From: Mucilaginibacter empetricola
GTDB taxonomy: Bacteria; Bacteroidota; Bacteroidia; Sphingobacteriales; Sphingobacteriaceae
Assembly: GCF_024808665.1 (NCBI RefSeq)
Contig: NZ_JANUBZ010000001.1
Span: forward strand, 310,001 to 374,000
DNA length: 64,000 nucleotides
Direction of reading: 5' to 3'
The notes under the pieces are model-generated. The model was given only the letters and a program-made list of their open reading frames with translations, searched no databases and was not told the DNA's origin. A program made the translations under genes and the position numbers. Of this stretch, positions 26,487 through 35,040 are shown piece by piece. Each line of letters starts with the position of its first letter. The first letter of the stretch is position 1.

Positions 26487-27836
26487 ATGCAGGTAGCAGG
26501 CAGAAAAGTAGCAGTTGTTGGTATGGGTGGAGCTTTTCCGGCCTGTAAGGATTTAAACGAGTTTGACCACAAGCTGTTTACCAACCAAAGTTTGGTAAGG
26601 CAGTGGGATTTGGCTGTTCAATACGAAAAGCAGATCCGCTCAACCGTTTCGGGCTATATTACCGAAGCCGAAATGGGCTTAGAAGCCGTTTGGGCACCTA
26701 TTACTGAAAAATATCCTGAAACCTATATTGATACTTTGGGCAGGATACCCGATGCTAACCTGTCAACCGCAGATATGGGTAGCATTTGGGCCATGTTAGG
26801 CGCACAGGAAGCCACCCAAATGGCTGGTTGGAGCAAAGCTGAAATTGAATCGGAACAAACCGGTGTGGTAGTAGGATCGGGAGGTGCTGGTAACCAGATA
26901 CTGCGCGTAGCCTGGCATTACTTTTTCCAGATGGGTAAAAAAGCCCGTATTGCTGGCGCACACACGGTTGATCGCAGTATGTCCTATCGCGAAGCTGCAA
27001 ATATTTCCTGTCTGCTTAAAACAAAGGGCGTATGTGAGTCTATTACCTCGGCCTGTGCTACAGGTTTGGGTAATATAGGGCATGCCTATCGTTTAATAAA
27101 ATTTGGCTTGCAAGATCGTGCTATTGCAGGTGGTGTTGAAGGTACAGCACTGGAAACCTTTATCGGTTTTGATGGCATGATGATACTGAGCAAAGGCTTT
27201 AGTCCGGCCGAAAGTTCAAGACCGTTTGATATGCATCGTAATGGTTTTGTATGCTCATTCGGCGCAGGCATTGTAGCGCTGGAAGAATACGAAATGGCTA
27301 AAGCACGTGGCGCTAATATCATAGGGGTAATTAACGAGTACTTTAATAATTCTGATGGTGACGGCGATATGTTTTACCCATCATTTGCCGGGCAGCAAAG
27401 ACTTTGGAAAGGATTATTGCCTGATAAAGGTCTGCGCCCCGATGTTGTAAAAATGCACGGCACATCAACCCCGGTTGGTGATTCGGTTGAATTATTGAGC
27501 GTGGTTGATGCTTTGGGCGATGAAGGTTATCATATGGCTGCACCAAAATCACAATTTGGCCATATGCTGGGCGGAGCTGGTTCGGTAGAGCTGATTACCG
27601 CTTTGCTGATGCTTAAAAACCAACAAGTACTGCCTTGTTTAAACTCCGAAACGCTGAACCCTGAGCTGGAAGGCTTCCAAAAAAATGCAAACTGGAGCGG
27701 ACCGGATAAACCACTGGCTGCTTACCGTCACTTGGTGCCGCAAAAGGCGTTTGCAAAAGAAATTAACCGGGTAGCTTGTTTAAACTACGGCTTTGGCGGT
27801 ACCAACAGCGCTATGCTGGTTTCAAGAGATATTTAA
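26487..27836 (+). CDS. Beta-ketoacyl synthase (KAS I/II-like)
   Basis: Thiolase-fold condensing enzyme, 449 residues. The catalytic triad is complete: Cys190 in TSACATGLGN, His324 in KMHGTSTPVGDS and His359 in KSQFGHMLGGAGSVE. This C-H-H set means active decarboxylative condensation, not a chain-length-factor homologue. The N-terminal 100 residues are more divergent than in housekeeping FabF, suggesting a specialised substrate. It stops immediately before the next gene's ATG (TAAATG). Confidence 0.9.
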   Translation: MQVAGRKVAVVGMGGAFPACKDLNEFDHKLFTNQSLVRQWDLAVQYEKQIRSTVSGYITEAEMGLEAVWAPITEKYPETYIDTLGRIPDANLSTADMGSIWAMLGAQEATQMAGWSKAEIESEQTGVVVGSGGAGNQILRVAWHYFFQMGKKARIAGAHTVDRSMSYREAANISCLLKTKGVCESITSACATGLGNIGHAYRLIKFGLQDRAIAGGVEGTALETFIGFDGMMILSKGFSPAESSRPFDMHRNGFVCSFGAGIVALEEYEMAKARGANIIGVINEYFNNSDGDGDMFYPSFAGQQRLWKGLLPDKGLRPDVVKMHGTSTPVGDSVELLSVVDALGDEGYHMAAPKSQFGHMLGGAGSVELITALLMLKNQQVLPCLNSETLNPELEGFQKNANWSGPDKPLAAYRHLVPQKAFAKEINRVACLNYGFGGTNSAMLVSRDI

Positions 27837-28649
27837 ATGATTGATAACAAAAATAAAATAGCGGTAATTTTTGGCGTGAGGAACGAAAGCTCTATCGCTT
27901 ATGATATTGCTATAAAACTGCACCAGTCGGGTTGCAAGGTGGCACTGAGCTACGTTGCTGACACTAAAGACGAGGTGTTGCATCTGATGCAGAAGAACGG
28001 TATGGATGCTAGCCTGTCTGCCGAGGTAGATGTGCGCAACGAGCTGGAAATAACTGCCTTTATGCAACTGGTTTATAACGAAGCCGGGCCAATCGACTAT
28101 GTACTACATGGCGTGGCATTCGGCACGCAATCGGTAATGTGCTATAGCCTGCCTGGTAGTGATGAACCGGCACCATCATATATTGATATTCCGTTTGAAG
28201 ATCTGATGGATTCATTTAACATCAGTGCTTATTCCTTGCTGCGCATTAGCAGGGTGGCAAAACCTTTGCTGGCAAAAAATGCATCTATCTTAACGCTCAC
28301 CTATAATGCATCGCAAAGGGTATTTCCGGGTTATGCGGGGATGGCTATTAATAAGGCAGCGCTGGAAAATATTATGCTGTACCTCGCCAGTGATTTCAGG
28401 GATTTGGGGGTCAGGGTAAATGCTATATCGGCCGGGTTGGTGATGACCACCTCATCGGGCGGCATTTTGGGCGTACGCAAGCTGCGTAAAATTGGCAAGT
28501 TTACTGCACCATTAGGCAATATTGTAGCCGGCGATGTGGGTGATGCTGCACTATACTACTTTTCCGATCTATCAAAAAAAGTAACAGGCAATATTCACTT
28601 TGTTGATGGCGGTTTTAACATTATGGGATTGGGCGTTGATGGAGAATGA
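27837..28649 (+). CDS. FabI-like SDR (enoyl-ACP reductase homologue)
   Basis: A 270-residue short-chain dehydrogenase of the divergent FabI type. The start FGVRNESSIAYDIAIKLHQSGCKVALSYV parallels the FabI GVAN-SIAWGIA motif, and the catalytic region has YAGMAINKAALE, a Tyr-x6-Lys spacing typical of FabI rather than the Tyr-x3-Lys of classical SDRs. GLVMTTSSGGI occupies the FabI substrate-loop position. It likely performs the final enoyl reduction of the cycle. The phosphopantetheinyl transferase gene overlaps its end by 11 nt. Confidence 0.85.
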   Translation: MIDNKNKIAVIFGVRNESSIAYDIAIKLHQSGCKVALSYVADTKDEVLHLMQKNGMDASLSAEVDVRNELEITAFMQLVYNEAGPIDYVLHGVAFGTQSVMCYSLPGSDEPAPSYIDIPFEDLMDSFNISAYSLLRISRVAKPLLAKNASILTLTYNASQRVFPGYAGMAINKAALENIMLYLASDFRDLGVRVNAISAGLVMTTSSGGILGVRKLRKIGKFTAPLGNIVAGDVGDAALYYFSDLSKKVTGNIHFVDGGFNIMGLGVDGE

Positions 28650-29034
28650 AATTTTAAAATCGTTGGATGAACTGCTAGCGGCCACCAATTGTACCGTAGG
28701 CAACGACCTGGTGTTTATTCCCGATTTTAAGGCTTCTTTTAATGAGCTCTTCAAAAACAAAGTTTATACTGATGCCGAAATAACGTATTGTGACCAGTTT
28801 GATAATGCTATCCTGCATTATGCATCCACCTGGGCAGCAAAAGAAGCTGTTTACAAGGCTATTAAGCAGATAGATACATCAACCCTCGGCTGGAAAAAAA
28901 TAGAGATCACGCGCCCAAAAGCGGGTGGTAAGCCACAGGTTATCATCCACCAAAATCCTGGCAGGTATAAAATCAGCTTAACCATATCGCACGATGGCGG
29001 TTACGTATGGGCCATTGCTTTAATTAATTCCTGA
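28639..29034 (+). CDS. AcpS-type 4'-phosphopantetheinyl transferase
   Basis: Transfers phosphopantetheine from CoA to a carrier serine. From the ATG at 28639 the product is 131 residues, the size of AcpS. Visible motifs: GNDLVFIPDF (equivalent to GIDIVEIxRF of AcpS), WAAKEAVYKAIKQ (the WAxKEAxxKA motif) and ITISHDGGYVWAIAL-type end. It overlaps the preceding SDR by 11 nt and probably serves the ACP of this operon. Upstream in-frame start codons would only extend into the SDR gene. Confidence 0.86.
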   Translation: MENEILKSLDELLAATNCTVGNDLVFIPDFKASFNELFKNKVYTDAEITYCDQFDNAILHYASTWAAKEAVYKAIKQIDTSTLGWKKIEITRPKAGGKPQVIIHQNPGRYKISLTISHDGGYVWAIALINS

Positions 29035-29104
29035 TGTTACAGGTGTTCATTTTTGAACGCGTGAACGCTGTGAACACCATGAACACTACAAAGAGTTTGA
29101 CTAA

Positions 29105-29926
29105 ATGACCGACCATTACTTCGAAAATCAGCTGGTGAAACTCCATTACTACCAATTTGGTAATGGCCCGAAGGCTATGTTGTGCTTTCATGGTTATGGC
29201 ATGCACGGCAAGCAGTTTAAACTATTGGAAACTACGCTCGGCGAAAAATATACCTTTTATGGGTTCGATCTTTTTTTCCATAAGGAAACCAAACTGCACG
29301 ATCAAAGTCTCACTGCTGTAAAACAGGGCATCAGCAAACAATTACTAGCTGAGCTGATTACCGAATTTTGTGCCGATAGAAACATCCATCGCTTTTCGGT
29401 TATCGGCTACTCCATGGGTACCCATTATGCTACCGCTATAGCCGAAGAACTATCTACAAGAATTGACGAATACATCGTAGCAGCACCATCGTGCTTAAAC
29501 CCTGGTGCGCTCATTACCTTTTTTAGTAAAAGTAAAACGGGCAACAAGATATTGCAGAAACTGGCACTGCACGAAAAATTTCTGCTCCGCACTTTAAAAC
29601 TATTTAAACGGGTAAGGGCCATTGATAACGAAGCCTACCAGATATTGTTTAACGAAATTGCCACCACCGAATTGCGCTTTAATTTTTACGCCTGCTTCAC
29701 CTATCTGCGGTTTTTGGAGACTGATGAAGAACGATTATCGCAAGCCCTCGCGCAGCAAAACATCAAAAGCATTTTTATATTTGGTAAAAAAGATAAATCT
29801 TTCCCTCCGGGAATTGGCAGCGAATTAATAGCCCGGCTAAAACAGGCCGAGGTTGTTATTTTAAATGAAGGGCACGAGATGATTAAAAAAGATTTTGTTA
29901 CCCAGTTAAGTGGCTTACTGTTATGA
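29105..29926 (+). CDS. Alpha/beta hydrolase
   Basis: Serine hydrolase of 273 residues. Oxyanion-region motif CFHGYGMHGKQF at about 28-38, nucleophile Ser103 in GYSMG, and probable catalytic His257 in NEGHEM. No signal peptide, so it is cytosolic. In the operon context it may act as a thioesterase releasing the finished acyl chain, or as a transesterase; this is inference. It begins 70 nt after the AcpS-like gene and overlaps the next gene by 4 nt (ATGA). Confidence 0.85.
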   Translation: MTDHYFENQLVKLHYYQFGNGPKAMLCFHGYGMHGKQFKLLETTLGEKYTFYGFDLFFHKETKLHDQSLTAVKQGISKQLLAELITEFCADRNIHRFSVIGYSMGTHYATAIAEELSTRIDEYIVAAPSCLNPGALITFFSKSKTGNKILQKLALHEKFLLRTLKLFKRVRAIDNEAYQILFNEIATTELRFNFYACFTYLRFLETDEERLSQALAQQNIKSIFIFGKKDKSFPPGIGSELIARLKQAEVVILNEGHEMIKKDFVTQLSGLLL

Positions 29927-30570
29927 TTATTAAGGCAAAACCGGCTCCTTTTATTTTCATCAAATGGGGATCATTGCTCCTCATCTGGTTCTTCAGGCGG
30001 CGCTTTAATAAAATGGTTTTGAATGATATCGACATTAAACCCAACCGCTCGTACCTGTTAATGAGTAATCATTTTGGGTTTTTGGATGGATTTTTTGCTT
30101 ATTACCTGTGCTTTAAATACCTGGGCAAAAAGCAAAAGATTAAGGGCATTTATGCCATGTCGGTAAAAAAGCAGATGGAAAGGAACTGGTTCTTAAAATA
30201 TTTTGGTTCTTTTTCTGTAGAGCCCGGTAAACGCACCGTTACCGAAAGTCTGGACTATGCCGCCGAAGTTTTAAATACACCCGGCAATATCCTCATTTAT
30301 TATCCGCAGGGCAACCTCGAATCGAGCCATATACGCCATATTGAGTTTAAGGATGGTGTTTATGAAATCATCACCCGCGCTACCGGCAACTGCCAGCTGA
30401 TTTGGAGCAGCGTATTGTTAGAATACTTTGAAAGCACCAAACCATCAGCCTACATAACCCTGTTGGATTGCGGCACCAACCATAATTTCGATTTTGAAGT
30501 GTTAAAACAAAATGTAAATGATCATCACCAACAAGCCATGAAAAAATTGGTAAGGTTTACGGTGGAATAA
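29923..30570 (+). CDS. PlsC-family 1-acyl-glycerol-3-phosphate acyltransferase-like protein
   Basis: Membrane-associated acyltransferase, 215 residues. The catalytic HxxxxD motif is His50-Asp55 in SNHFGFLDG, with a later YYPQGNLESSHIRHIEFKDGVYEI block that corresponds to the PlsC PEG/substrate-binding motif. A hydrophobic N-terminal stretch (IFIKWGSLLLIWFF) would anchor it to the inner membrane. Last gene of the operon, so it may place the operon's acyl product on a lipid or other acceptor. Acceptor not known. Confidence 0.85.
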   Translation: MIIKAKPAPFIFIKWGSLLLIWFFRRRFNKMVLNDIDIKPNRSYLLMSNHFGFLDGFFAYYLCFKYLGKKQKIKGIYAMSVKKQMERNWFLKYFGSFSVEPGKRTVTESLDYAAEVLNTPGNILIYYPQGNLESSHIRHIEFKDGVYEIITRATGNCQLIWSSVLLEYFESTKPSAYITLLDCGTNHNFDFEVLKQNVNDHHQQAMKKLVRFTVE

Positions 30571-30843
30571 CATCTAAAAGATCACGTCATTGCAACAAGC
30601 CATAAAAAAATGTCATCGATAAAGCAGCAAGGGAAGGTGAGCAGGGTGCGAAAGAGAAAACTTTTGCGCCTTGTATGGTGAATTTGCATGGCGATGAGGT
30701 CTGTTGTATAAGATCTCTCACTATCGTTCGAGATGACAATTTGGAGATTGCGTTTCGTTGATTGTCCTTTGTAGAGATGGCTTTCCCGAAACAAGTTCGG
30801 CACAGGCTGTTCCTCGCCATGATGCCAGTGAAGAACATTTCAC
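30571..30843. repeat. MITE-like palindromic repeat, copy B
   Basis: Non-coding interval between two convergent genes. Its right part (30752-30824) aligns without gaps to the right part of copy A (15581-15653), sharing an unbroken stretch around the hairpin TTCCCGAA-CAAG-TTCGG. The left edge has CGTCATTGC like copy A. The middle differs, so it is a diverged relative. Short reading frames inside it are rejected. Confidence 0.6.
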
Positions 30844-32325
30844 CTACTTCCCAATCCTTTTCAACCCGGCTTTGGCATCATTATCAATATCGTTTTGATA
30901 TTCGTGGTCTTTCATATCCAGTGCTTGCTGGTAGTAGTCGGCAGCTTTGGGGTAGTCGCGTTTTTCTTCAAAAATTCGACCTATGCTTACTGCTGCATTG
31001 GCTGCATAATAATATTTGGTTGCTTTGCCGTTATTGATAGCCCGTTGATAGGCAGAGAGGGCATCATTCGGTCTGTCGGTGCGTTCATAAATGCGTCCAA
31101 GGCGGTAATAATATTCTGTTTTGTCTCTTATCAATGCAAAGCTGTTTACATCACGGCCATTAAGCTGGGCTAAAGCTTTGCTGTAATAGCCGCCATCAAA
31201 ATAAAAGCGTGCTTTTAGCAGGTCGAGGTCTGGTTTGGCATCGTTGGCTTCGCGCAGGGCCTGCTTGTCTTTTTCGTCGATAGCATAGCCTTTGGTTTGG
31301 GCCAGTTTGGCGTAGGCTTCGTATTTAGGGACATCGTTTTGCAGCAGGTAATAATAGCCCAGCTTTAAATAAGCATCCTTAATGTAATTGATGCCTTTAT
31401 ATTCGTGTACATAAGCATTTAAAAACGCAGGTGTATCATCGTCCATTCTGTTCAGCTTGGCACATCCCAAAAGGTAATTAATCATAGGCAGGCTCACATA
31501 CTCGTTTGATTTTGGCCTTGCTTCTAAATACATAATGGCATCATCATTATGTGCCGATTTGGAAGCCACATAACCCTGCAAAAAGGATTTCAATAAGCTA
31601 TTGCCTTCCATCCCCGACAGATAAATAATTAGCCTGGGATAGGCGCTGTAATTATGCAATGCATCAATATTGACATTGCATAAAAAGAAGATCACCTCAT
31701 CATTATAAAAACTGTATTTGGTTTTGGGCAGGGCCGTGCGCAGTTCTTCCAGCTGTTTTAAGCCGGTTTGTACATTGCCGCTCATCCCCAAAAAGCGGGT
31801 AATACTTCTAAAATTGGCGGGGATGGAGCCAAATATCACATTCACCAATGCCAAGCTTTTCTGATTAGGTAAAAAGTCGGGGTACTTTTCGGCATTGTCT
31901 TTCAGCAAACCATTAGCCTTTTTGGCATCAAAGCCCGATGACACATAATCGCCAAAACGGGCCTTTAAAAACGACCATTGCAAATACACCTCCGCCTGCG
32001 CAAACAGGTAATAGGGCGAGTTGCTGTCGTTAGCTTCAAGGGCGGATAGCCGCTTTGATTTATTGTCTTTTAACCGCTCGTAATCAGCTTTATTTTCGGA
32101 TGCCAGCAGACTAAAATAATCCACATAATTATCCAGCAATACGGTAATGCCATTCTGCGGGTTCTGTTGTTTCTCCTTTTGTATCAACTGGCGGGCTTCA
32201 TTCAGCCTTAAACTCATAATGGCTTTATAGGCATCAATACAATTGGCATCGTAATTAAAATTTGCATGAGCCTTAAGCTGTATCAGCAAAAAAAGAAAAA
32301 TGAACAGCAAGAGTTTTTTTGTCAT
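30844..32325 (-). CDS. Exported TPR-repeat protein
   Basis: A 493-residue secreted or periplasmic protein starting at the ATG at 32325 (an ATG 9 nt upstream is possible). Signal peptide MTKKLLLFIFLFLLIQLKAHA, then a helical region with tetratricopeptide-like repeats, clearest near the C-terminus (TEYYYRLGRIYERTDRPNDALSAYQRAINNG, then AAVSIGRIFEEKRDYPKAADYYQQALDM). Such proteins act as docking scaffolds. Role unknown; convergent with the acyltransferase and not part of that operon. Confidence 0.85.
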   Translation of the reverse strand: MTKKLLLFIFLFLLIQLKAHANFNYDANCIDAYKAIMSLRLNEARQLIQKEKQQNPQNGITVLLDNYVDYFSLLASENKADYERLKDNKSKRLSALEANDSNSPYYLFAQAEVYLQWSFLKARFGDYVSSGFDAKKANGLLKDNAEKYPDFLPNQKSLALVNVIFGSIPANFRSITRFLGMSGNVQTGLKQLEELRTALPKTKYSFYNDEVIFFLCNVNIDALHNYSAYPRLIIYLSGMEGNSLLKSFLQGYVASKSAHNDDAIMYLEARPKSNEYVSLPMINYLLGCAKLNRMDDDTPAFLNAYVHEYKGINYIKDAYLKLGYYYLLQNDVPKYEAYAKLAQTKGYAIDEKDKQALREANDAKPDLDLLKARFYFDGGYYSKALAQLNGRDVNSFALIRDKTEYYYRLGRIYERTDRPNDALSAYQRAINNGKATKYYYAANAAVSIGRIFEEKRDYPKAADYYQQALDMKDHEYQNDIDNDAKAGLKRIGK

Positions 32326-32334
32326 GAAGGGCAA

Positions 32335-32456
32335 AGATATTGTCTTTTATTTCGGATATCGAAATTTCGAATTCGGATTTAATTAAACATTTAACAGCAC
32401 TAATCCATTTTACAGTACTAATCCTCATTCCGCAATCGACATTCCGAATTTCGCAA
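32335..32456. repeat. Palindromic word repeat, second copy of the CATTCCGA family
   Basis: Left arm carries TTTCGGATATCGAAATTTCGAA-like words; right arm carries CATTCCGCAATCGACATTCCGAATTTCGC-like complements. It shares GCAATCGACATTCCGA with 19650-19665. Sits exactly between the starts and stops of two minus-strand genes. Confidence 0.6.
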
Positions 32457-32834
32457 TTATACAGAAGTAATCCACCAGGTGTTGCCAAAAGCATCTGTAA
32501 AGCCGGCGCTGCGGCCATAGCTTTGGTCGGCGGGCTCCGCTTTATTTACGGCCCCATTTGCCAATGCCTTTGCGTATATCTGGTCGCAATCGTCAACATA
32601 AACGAATAATCCGGCGGGTTGTTTGGTGTATTGTTCTGTTGCATCAGCCAGCATAATCACGCTATCGCCAATGGTTACTTCGGCATGCATAATCAGCTTT
32701 TCATCGCGCATAGCTTTATAACGTTCTTGTGCGCCGAAAACATTTTTGGTAAATTCAATAAATGCAGCGGCATCCACAACAATCAAATAAGGCATCAGTT
32801 GCGGATAGCCTTCGGGAATAGATAATTTTTTCAT
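32457..32834 (-). CDS. VOC-family (PhnB/glyoxalase-like) protein
   Basis: A 125-residue single-domain vicinal-oxygen-chelate protein: SIPEGYPQLMPYLIVVDAAAFIEFTKNVFGAQE at the start, then MHAEVTIGDSVIMLAD and FVYVDDCDQIYAKALANGAVNKAEPADQSYGRSAGFTDAFGNTWWI at the end. The pattern is that of PhnB-like proteins, whose functions are mostly undefined. Likely cytosolic homodimer. Its stop lies within the end of the upstream repeat. Confidence 0.85.
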   Translation of the reverse strand: MKKLSIPEGYPQLMPYLIVVDAAAFIEFTKNVFGAQERYKAMRDEKLIMHAEVTIGDSVIMLADATEQYTKQPAGLFVYVDDCDQIYAKALANGAVNKAEPADQSYGRSAGFTDAFGNTWWITSV

Positions 32835-33006
32835 GAGGTTTCACTGTTTATTATCAGCCTAAACAAAGTTAAATGCGGTAGAGGATAATACTGCCATAAG
32901 CCAGCACTATTTTTTTAATTTTTACGGCAAAAATTATTTTTCTATCGTAAAAGCAGCATCACACAATATATTAGCATTAATATCTGTTAAACAGCTTGCA
33001 GGGCCA

Positions 33007-33720
33007 ATGAGTAAAAAAATTCTGATCATTATTCCATGTTATAACGAGGGTAATTCCATCCCATTGATTTTAGAGCAGCTGTTGCACTTAAAACTGCCCT
33101 ACCATTACCAAATGGAAATTGCCGTTGTAAACGATTGCTCAACAGACGATACCAAAATGGTTGCAGGGTTATACCCTGTAGTTCTGCTCGATCTGCTGGT
33201 TAACCTGGGCATTGGTGGCGCCGTGCAAACCGGATTTTTGTATGCCCAACAAAATGGATTTGACATTGCCATACAGTTAGACGGCGACGGGCAGCATCCC
33301 CCGGCAGAATTACATAAACTGATTAATCAGCATAAAAAAACCGGTGCCAATGTAGTTATCGGCTCCAGGTTTTTGGATGAGGGTGGGTTTAAATCATCAT
33401 TTGCACGCCGCATAGGCATCCGGTATTTCCACTGGTTAAACCGGATACTTACCGGGAAAAGCATTTATGATAGCACATCGGGCTTCCGGCTGTTTGATCG
33501 TAAGGCTATTGATATCGCCTGCGTAAAATATCCAGATGAATACCCTGAGCCCGCATCGCTTGTACTATTCTCCAAAGCAGGCCTATCTATTGAGGAAGTG
33601 CCTGTAACGATGAAGGAGCGACTGGCTGGCAAATCATCCATCAGTAACTTTTCATCTATTTATTATTGTGTTAAAGTAACTATCAGCATGTTGTTTATAT
33701 TTATTCGTAAACCTTATTAA
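33007..33720 (+). CDS. Family 2 glycosyltransferase (dolichol-phosphate mannose synthase-like)
   Basis: A 237-residue GT-A protein with ILIIIPCYNEGNSIPLILEQLL at the start, NDCSTDDT and the metal-binding QLDGDGQHPP (about 91-100), and the later STSGFRLFDRKAI and VTMKERLAGKSSI motifs of the Dpm1/GtrB group. One weak C-terminal hydrophobic region is present. It is followed after 1 nt by a DUF2304 protein, a common pairing in cell-surface glycan loci, then by a methyltransferase. Sugar unknown. Confidence 0.9.
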   Translation: MSKKILIIIPCYNEGNSIPLILEQLLHLKLPYHYQMEIAVVNDCSTDDTKMVAGLYPVVLLDLLVNLGIGGAVQTGFLYAQQNGFDIAIQLDGDGQHPPAELHKLINQHKKTGANVVIGSRFLDEGGFKSSFARRIGIRYFHWLNRILTGKSIYDSTSGFRLFDRKAIDIACVKYPDEYPEPASLVLFSKAGLSIEEVPVTMKERLAGKSSISNFSSIYYCVKVTISMLFIFIRKPY

Positions 33721-33721
33721 T

Positions 33722-34084
33722 ATGGCCCGGATACAGCTTATTACCATCGCTATTAACATTTTATTTATAGCCTACATTTCAAGGCTCATTATTAAAGGCA
33801 AGCTGCGCGAAGAATACGCTATTGTATGGTGTATCTGCACGTTTGTACTCATCCTGTTTTCGTTTTGGCGTGGCGGGCTGGATGTGATGTCCAAACTTTT
33901 CGGCGTATTTGAACCGCCTAACCTGGTGTTTACGGGGTTTATCTTTATTATTCTTATTTACTTACTGCACCTTTCGGTAGTGAGCTCAAAAGCGCAGCAT
34001 AGCATTACCCGGCTTACACAGGAACTGGCCATGCTGAAAGAAAAGATGGAGAAGGCTGAAAAAGAAGAACATATCGGTAATTAA
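33722..34084 (+). CDS. DUF2304 small membrane protein
   Basis: A 120-residue protein with three hydrophobic helices (about 4-23, 34-52 and 67-88) and a charged C-terminal coiled coil (LTQELAMLKEKMEKAEKEE). The motif RLIIKGKLREEYAIVWCICTFVLILFSFWRGGLDVMSKLFGV is typical of DUF2304 proteins, which usually sit beside GT2 glycosyltransferases and are thought to help them at the membrane. Starts 1 nt after the glycosyltransferase stop. Confidence 0.85.
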   Translation: MARIQLITIAINILFIAYISRLIIKGKLREEYAIVWCICTFVLILFSFWRGGLDVMSKLFGVFEPPNLVFTGFIFIILIYLLHLSVVSSKAQHSITRLTQELAMLKEKMEKAEKEEHIGN

Positions 34085-34085
34085 G

Positions 34086-34122
34086 CCTCACCCCAACCCC
34101 TCTCCGGTAGAGAGGGGCTTTG
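34086..34122. repeat. CCCCTCTC hairpin repeat
   Basis: Cytosine-rich segment ending in the stem CCCCTCTC/GAGAGGGG (34097-34104 with 34110-34117). No T-run follows, so not an intrinsic terminator. Similar segments are widespread in related genomes as I remember them, but there is no second copy in this window. Confidence 0.45.
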
Positions 34123-34171
34123 AATGCAAAGTTTATTCATAATTATTTGAATTGTTAACAGGCGTTTATAC

Positions 34172-35032
34172 ATGAATACTATTACCTGCCCCGCTTGCGG
34201 TAGCCAGTCAAAACTGAAATTCAGGCTAAAACATAATGTTTACAAATGCCCGCAATGCAATCTGTATACATCTGATGCCCGCTTTGATTTCAGTTTTAAA
34301 TCGAGCCTGGAATTGGGCAGTCGTGAAATTGGATTGAAGAAGCTGAGGTTCGATAATTTTGCTGTTATCATCAAATCTCTTAAAGCATTAAAAGGAACAG
34401 CTATAAAAGGGTTGGAAATTGGTACCGGCAATGGTTGGTGGCTAAAGGTTTGCCAGGAAAATAGCATAGATTGTATTGGCATTGAGCCCGAAAAAGCGCA
34501 TCAGGATTATCACGATGCCAACAACCTGAAAGTTTTTTATGGTTTTTATCCGGATGTAGATATCAAGCGCGAAGGCGGGTACGACTTTATTATTTTTAAC
34601 GATGTTTTTGAACATATCCGCGATCTGGATGAACTCATCATCGCGCTGAAAGCCGATTTAAACGACGATGGCCTACTGATAATTAACCTACCCATGAGCG
34701 ATGGCTTCTTCTACAAAACGGCCATGTTGCTGCATCGGTTTGGCCTCAGTACCTACCTCAACCGATTGTGGCAGTTTAATTTCCATAGTCCGCATATGAA
34801 CTATTTTAATGCCGCAAATCTTACCCTGCTGCTAAACCGGAATGGCTTTTCAAAAACAGACGAATACAAACTTAATTCTATAGATTTTTCGACCGCCAAA
34901 CAACGTATCCAGTCGGATAAGGACATCAGTAAATTAAAAGCCGCTGTTTTAACCTCAGCACTTCAGCTATTAAAGCCGGTGATAAAAACATCACGATCAG
35001 ACATTGGCGTGTTTTATTTTAAAAAGAGATAA
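34172..35032 (+). CDS. Class I SAM-dependent methyltransferase with zinc-ribbon N-terminus
   Basis: A 286-residue enzyme. The first 30 residues carry CPACG and CPQC pairs (a probable zinc ribbon), then a Rossmann methyltransferase domain with the SAM motif GLEIGTGNGWWLKVCQEN (about 74-91) and DFIIFNDVFEHIRDLDELI (about 131-149). Proteins of this layout methylate sugars or lipid-linked glycans. It is the third gene of the glycosyltransferase-DUF2304 group, separated by 87 nt with a hairpin repeat between. Confidence 0.85.
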   Translation: MNTITCPACGSQSKLKFRLKHNVYKCPQCNLYTSDARFDFSFKSSLELGSREIGLKKLRFDNFAVIIKSLKALKGTAIKGLEIGTGNGWWLKVCQENSIDCIGIEPEKAHQDYHDANNLKVFYGFYPDVDIKREGGYDFIIFNDVFEHIRDLDELIIALKADLNDDGLLIINLPMSDGFFYKTAMLLHRFGLSTYLNRLWQFNFHSPHMNYFNAANLTLLLNRNGFSKTDEYKLNSIDFSTAKQRIQSDKDISKLKAAVLTSALQLLKPVIKTSRSDIGVFYFKKR

Positions 35033-35040
35033 ACTGATAA

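Noticed and set aside
30582..30838. Two overlapping minus-strand frames of 73 and 83 codons in the palindromic repeat
   Set aside because: They run through repeat copy B, share no features with known proteins, and would be expected by chance in such sequence.
34097..34117. CCCCTCTC hairpin as an intrinsic terminator
   Set aside because: No T-run follows the stem on either strand.
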